A DNA stretch of 7,849 nucleotides, taken from Methylobacteriaceae bacterium. GTDB lineage: Bacteria; Pseudomonadota; Alphaproteobacteria; Rhizobiales; Beijerinckiaceae. The notes under the pieces are model-generated. The model did not search any database and had not been told where the DNA came from. It saw only the letters and a program-made list of their open reading frames with translations. The translations under genes and the position numbers were made by a program. Below, piece by piece: positions 5,246 through 7,849 of the stretch. The stretch lies in the NCBI GenBank assembly GCA_031272615.1, contig JAISTL010000188.1, positions 1 through 7,849 on the forward strand, written 5' to 3'. The first letter of the stretch is position 1. Every line of letters starts with the position of its first letter.

Positions 5246-6736
5246 TCAGGCGTGCTCCGCGGGAAGCGCCAGCTCTTTGGTGGCGACAGCGGCGCGAAAC
5301 GCCGCGTCATGCTCGACGAAGATCATGGTCGGTTTGAAGCTCCGCAACAGGTCCTCAATCTGCATGCGGGAAAACACGTCGATGTAATTCAGCGGTTCGT
5401 CCCACAGGTAAAGGTGGGCCGGTTCGCACAGGCTGCGGGCAATCAGCACCTTCTTTTTCTGCCCGGCGCTGTAACCGGACATATCGGCGTCGAACAGAGC
5501 CCGGGAGAAATCCAGCTTGCGCAGCACGGTTTTGAACAGGGTTTCACTGATGCCGCAGGCCCGGGCATAGGCGTCGGGCCGGCCCGTCAGGTGCGCCGTT
5601 TCCTGCGGCACATGGGAAACCCGCAGCTGCTCCGGCCGGACGATACGCCCGGTGAAGGCGACGGCGTCGCCCAGGATGCGCTTCAGGATGGTGGATTTGC
5701 CGCTGCCGTTGCCGCCGACAAGCGCCAGACGGTCGCCCTGCTCCACGGTGAACGTGATGTCGCGGCACACCTGTTTCTCCCCGTAGAACAGCGACACCGC
5801 GTCGAAATCCACCAGCCGCCGGGAATGGAACGCCAGCGGCGCGAGCTTCAAATCCTCCACGGATTCCACGTCGCGCAGCAGCCGGGATTTCTCCCCGATG
5901 GCCTGCTGCCGGCGGCTGTCGATGGCAAGGGAGCGCTTCATCATCTTGGCCGCCTTGTGGCCGACAAACCCCTTGTCCGGCTTCAGGCCCGAGGCGGCGA
6001 CGCCGTATTTGGTGTTTTCCACCCGGTCGGACCAGCGCGCCGTGCGCTCCGCCGCCCTGCGCAGGCGGTCGATGTCCTTTTCCAGGCGGCGGTTCTGCTC
6101 CGCCTCGAACCGGTTGCGCGCGTCGAAATTGCGCTGCCATGACGAAAACGTGCCGCTTTGCAACTCGATGCCGGTTTTGTTGAGCGCCATGATGTGGTCG
6201 ACACAGCCGTCGAGAAACCGGCGGTCATGGGAGACCAGGATGAACCCGTCCTTGCGTTTCAGGTAGGCGGAGACGAGCCGCCGGCAGTGTTCGTCCAGAT
6301 GGTTGGTCGGCTCGTCGATCAGCGGAAAGCGGCTGTCGTCGGTAAAGAGCGCCGCCAGCAGCACCTTGGTGCGTTCGCCGCCGGACAGTGTGTCGAACGG
6401 CTGTTCCAGCGCCTCTTCCGCCACGGCGAGCAGCGAGAGTTCCCGCTCCAGACGCCACGACGGGGCCTCCGGCGCAACCACGGCCAGAACCTGCCGCGCG
6501 CTCAGCCCGGCCGGCGCCTCCTGCGGGAAGAAGCCGAAGGCGGTGGACGCGGAAACCGCGCCGTCAGCGGGGAGGGCGCCCATCAGCAGCCTGAGGAAGG
6601 TGGTTTTGCCGCGGCCGTTGCGGCCGATGAGGCCCAGCTTCCACGCCGTGTCGATGTGCGCGTCGACGTTTTGAAAAACGAAGTCGTTGCCGCCGTCATA
6701 GGCGAAGGACAGCTTGGAAACGATGATGGCGGACAT
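5246..6736 (-). CDS. ABC-F ATPase, Lsa-like ribosome-protection family
   Basis: This 496-residue protein has two ATPase domains and no membrane segments, the layout of soluble ABC-F translation factors. NBD1: Walker A GRNGRGKTT 38-46, signature LSGGE 117-121, Walker B ending at E142 (DEPTNHLD), switch H170. A charged linker of about 190-275 includes PDKGFVGHKAAKMMKRS. NBD2: Walker A GGNGSGKST 341-349, signature SAGQ 423-426 in place of SGGQ, Walker B to E447 (WDEPLNYID), switch H476. Length, the WKLGLIGRNGRGKTT opening and the DEPLNYID motif resemble Lsa-type proteins, which displace lincosamides, pleuromutilins and streptogramin A from the ribosome. Resistance is an inference here; a housekeeping role is possible. 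The ATG at 6736 has GGGAGG (6745-6750) eight bases upstream and gives the family N-terminus. The frame is open for 46 more codons (to 6874), without an RBS or similarity. It has its own long leader after metC. Confidence 0.93.
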   Translation of the reverse strand: MSAIIVSKLSFAYDGGNDFVFQNVDAHIDTAWKLGLIGRNGRGKTTFLRLLMGALPADGAVSASTAFGFFPQEAPAGLSARQVLAVVAPEAPSWRLERELSLLAVAEEALEQPFDTLSGGERTKVLLAALFTDDSRFPLIDEPTNHLDEHCRRLVSAYLKRKDGFILVSHDRRFLDGCVDHIMALNKTGIELQSGTFSSWQRNFDARNRFEAEQNRRLEKDIDRLRRAAERTARWSDRVENTKYGVAASGLKPDKGFVGHKAAKMMKRSLAIDSRRQQAIGEKSRLLRDVESVEDLKLAPLAFHSRRLVDFDAVSLFYGEKQVCRDITFTVEQGDRLALVGGNGSGKSTILKRILGDAVAFTGRIVRPEQLRVSHVPQETAHLTGRPDAYARACGISETLFKTVLRKLDFSRALFDADMSGYSAGQKKKVLIARSLCEPAHLYLWDEPLNYIDVFSRMQIEDLLRSFKPTMIFVEHDAAFRAAVATKELALPAEHA

Positions 6737-6750
6737 GGAGAAGACCTCCC
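6737..6750 (-). promoter_or_regulatory. Ribosome binding site deciding the ABC-F start
   Basis: GGGAGG (6745-6750) lies eight bases before the ATG at 6736. GGAG (6749-6746) can pair with CTCC (6740-6737) next to the start codon, a 4-bp stem around five bases that could modestly mask the site. Confidence 0.7.
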
Positions 6751-6876
6751 GGCGAACAGTGTGGGGGCGGGGTCCGATTCGAACAAGCTGGAAGGGAGCG
6801 AACACGCCTTCGCCGCCGACAGTGAACCGGACTCCGCCAAACTCGGCGCGCGCCCGCATGAGCGGCGCCCGCACCC

Positions 6877-6887
6877 GAAACGTTTCA
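6877..6887. promoter_or_regulatory. Palindrome resembling a LacI/GalR-type operator
   Basis: GAAACGTTTC (6877-6886) is a perfect 10-bp palindrome with a central CG. With the flanking base it matches 11 of 12 positions of TGAAACGTTTCA, a form common for LacI/GalR-family operators. It lies 141 bases upstream of the ABC-F start. No such regulator gene is in the window, so this rests on the sequence alone. Confidence 0.25.
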
Positions 6888-6920
6888 GCGGAAAGGACGG
6901 ATCACATCGGTCAAACTCCT
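6885..6920 (-). promoter_or_regulatory. Possible translated leader (start-stop or six-codon ORF) upstream of the ABC-F gene
   Basis: AGGAG (6920-6916) is followed at eight bases by ATG directly joined to TGA (6907-6902), a start-stop pair. The overlapping GTG at 6905 opens a six-codon frame (M-I-R-P-F-R) ending at TGA 6887-6885. Antibiotic-responsive ABC-F genes are known to use short leader ORFs that sense stalled ribosomes. Such short signals also arise by chance, and no terminator hairpin with a T tract is visible downstream. Confidence 0.2.
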
Positions 6921-6954
6921 CGAGACTAACGGTTCATCAATCGTCTGGCAGCAT

Positions 6955-6978
6955 CGGGCCGGAATTTCAACCGGCCCG
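6955..6978 (-). terminator. Hairpin after metC, possible terminator without a T tract
   Basis: CGGGCCGG and CCGGCCCG form a perfect 8-bp GC stem around an eight-base AT-rich loop, starting 14 bases past the metC stop. There is no T run behind it, so it may be a weak terminator or a 3'-end-protecting hairpin. It separates metC from the ABC-F leader. Confidence 0.42.
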
Positions 6979-6992
6979 CAGGGAGCGCCCGG

Positions 6993-7849
6993 TCAGGCGC
7001 GGGAGTTGAGGTGTGCAAAGGCCTGTTCGAGGTCGTTTCTGATGTCGTCCATGTCTTCAAGGCCGATTTGCAGACGCAGGCCGCGCACGTTCGGGTCCCA
7101 GCGAGTCGCGGTGCGGTACTCGGCGCAGTTGAACGGGATGATCAGGCTCTCGAAACCGCCCCACGAATAGCCCATGGAGAACAGCGCGAGGCTGTTGAGG
7201 AAACGCGCCTCGTCATCGCGGCTGTAACCGTCTTTGAGCAGCACCGAGAACAGGCCGGAGGAGCCCTTGAAATCCCGTTTCCAGAATTCGTGGCCGGGGC
7301 AGCTCGGGAAGGCCGGATGCAGCACCGTCGCCACCTCCGGGCGCTGCTGCATCCAGCGGGCGATGTCCAGTCCGCGCCGTTCCGCTTCCCTCAGCCGCAA
7401 CCCCATGGTGCGCAGCCCCCGCAGCGCCAGAAAGCAATCCTCGGCGCCGGGCAGCATGGCCATGGAGTCGTAGGTTCTGCGCAAATTCGGCCAGTGCCGC
7501 TCATTGGCGGAGACGAGGCCCAGCAGCAGGTCCGAATGGCCGGAGAGATATTTGGTGCCCGCCTCGATACTGATATCGACGCCGAAGTCGTGGGCGCGGA
7601 AATAGAGGGGTGTCGCCCAGGTATTGTCGATGAGGGTCGCCAGGTTGTGCTGACGCGCCGCCGCGACAATCGCCGGAACATCGTGAACCTCGAAGCTCTG
7701 TGACCCCGGGGCTTCCATGAAAACCGCCGCCGTTTCGGGGCGGATCAGCTCTTCGATGCCGGCGCCGATCAGCGGGTCGAAATAGGTTGTCGAGACGCCG
7801 AGTTTCTTCAGCATTCCTTCGCAGAAGTTGCGTGTCGGCCGGTACACAG
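6993..7849 (-). CDS. metC: Cystathionine beta-lyase, N-terminus cut off by the window edge
   Basis: This PLP enzyme cleaves cystathionine to homocysteine, pyruvate and ammonia in methionine synthesis. The frame is open to the right edge, so about 110 N-terminal residues lie outside the window; the GTG at 7847 is internal. Counting from that codon, the PLP lysine is K99 (GTKYLSGHSD) and the aspartate that contacts the pyridine nitrogen is D74 (IDNTW). Y2 would be the ring-stacking tyrosine, W229 (YSWGGFESL) the MetC-typical substrate-pocket residue and R258 (LRLQIGLED) the carboxylate-binding arginine. They match E. coli MetC Y111, D185, K210, W340 and R372, allowing for a three-residue deletion before the arginine. 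The GHEFWKRDFKGSSGLFS block and YSWGG favour MetC over MetB or MetZ. The stop is at 6993; a hairpin follows and the next gene starts 256 bases on. Confidence 0.95.
   Translation of the reverse strand, partial: VYRPTRNFCEGMLKKLGVSTTYFDPLIGAGIEELIRPETAAVFMEAPGSQSFEVHDVPAIVAAARQHNLATLIDNTWATPLYFRAHDFGVDISIEAGTKYLSGHSDLLLGLVSANERHWPNLRRTYDSMAMLPGAEDCFLALRGLRTMGLRLREAERRGLDIARWMQQRPEVATVLHPAFPSCPGHEFWKRDFKGSSGLFSVLLKDGYSRDDEARFLNSLALFSMGYSWGGFESLIIPFNCAEYRTATRWDPNVRGLRLQIGLEDMDDIRNDLEQAFAHLNSRA

Noticed and set aside
6737..6874. 46-codon N-terminal extension of the ABC-F protein
   Set aside because: The frame is open, but there is no RBS at its start and no family similarity before the ATG at 6736, which has GGGAGG at the right distance.
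1..7849. CRISPR arrays, tRNA or rRNA genes, insertion sequences, and Neisseria- or Haemophilus-type DNA uptake sequences
   Set aside because: I looked for spaced direct repeats, tRNA-like cloverleaf parts, transposase motifs and the known uptake words and found none.

Overview
The window looks like a stretch of a GC-rich proteobacterial chromosome, and every convincing gene lies on the minus strand. The clues are a class I (iron-sulfur) fumarase close to E. coli FumA in length and key residues, a proteobacterial-type MetC, good Shine-Dalgarno sites and compact U-tailed terminators. I cannot name a genus. Hand counts on single 60-base lines give about 62% GC in the fumarase (3541-3600) and 68% in the ABC-F gene (6061-6120). 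They give about 57% in the flavodoxin part (1021-1080) and 48% in the LysR gene (2521-2580). The left 3.3 kb may therefore have a different history from the right part.

In transcription order (right to left on the given strand): (i) the 3' two thirds of metC, cystathionine beta-lyase, cut by the right edge; (ii) a 256-base gap with hairpins and possible leader elements; (iii) an Lsa-like ABC-F gene, a probable ribosome-protection or translation factor; (iv) a 177-base gap with a hairpin and an inverted repeat; (v) a complete class I fumarase with a strong terminator; (vi) a LysR-type regulator with a good promoter; (vii) a lipoprotein that joins a SUMF1/FGE-like domain to a flavodoxin domain; (viii) a remnant of a short-chain dehydrogenase (SDR) gene; (ix) a carboxymuconolactone-decarboxylase (CMD)/cupin fusion, cut by the left edge.

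Items vi-ix form a tight co-directional block that looks like an accessory redox or small-molecule detoxification module controlled by its own LysR regulator. The 120-base gap between lysR and the fusion gene holds a textbook LysR dyad (ATAC-N7-GTAT) over a possible -10 box. Downstream of it is a terminator hairpin whose 5' arm can instead pair with an upstream segment, which resembles an attenuator. The SDR member of the block keeps only its first ~25 codons.

The points most worth a second look are the secreted SUMF1-flavodoxin fusion that lacks the FGE catalytic cysteines, the possible attenuator with the LysR box, the decayed SDR gene, and the leader of the ABC-F gene. I see no CRISPR array, tRNA, rRNA or insertion sequence. 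No gene-free stretch exceeds 300 bases.
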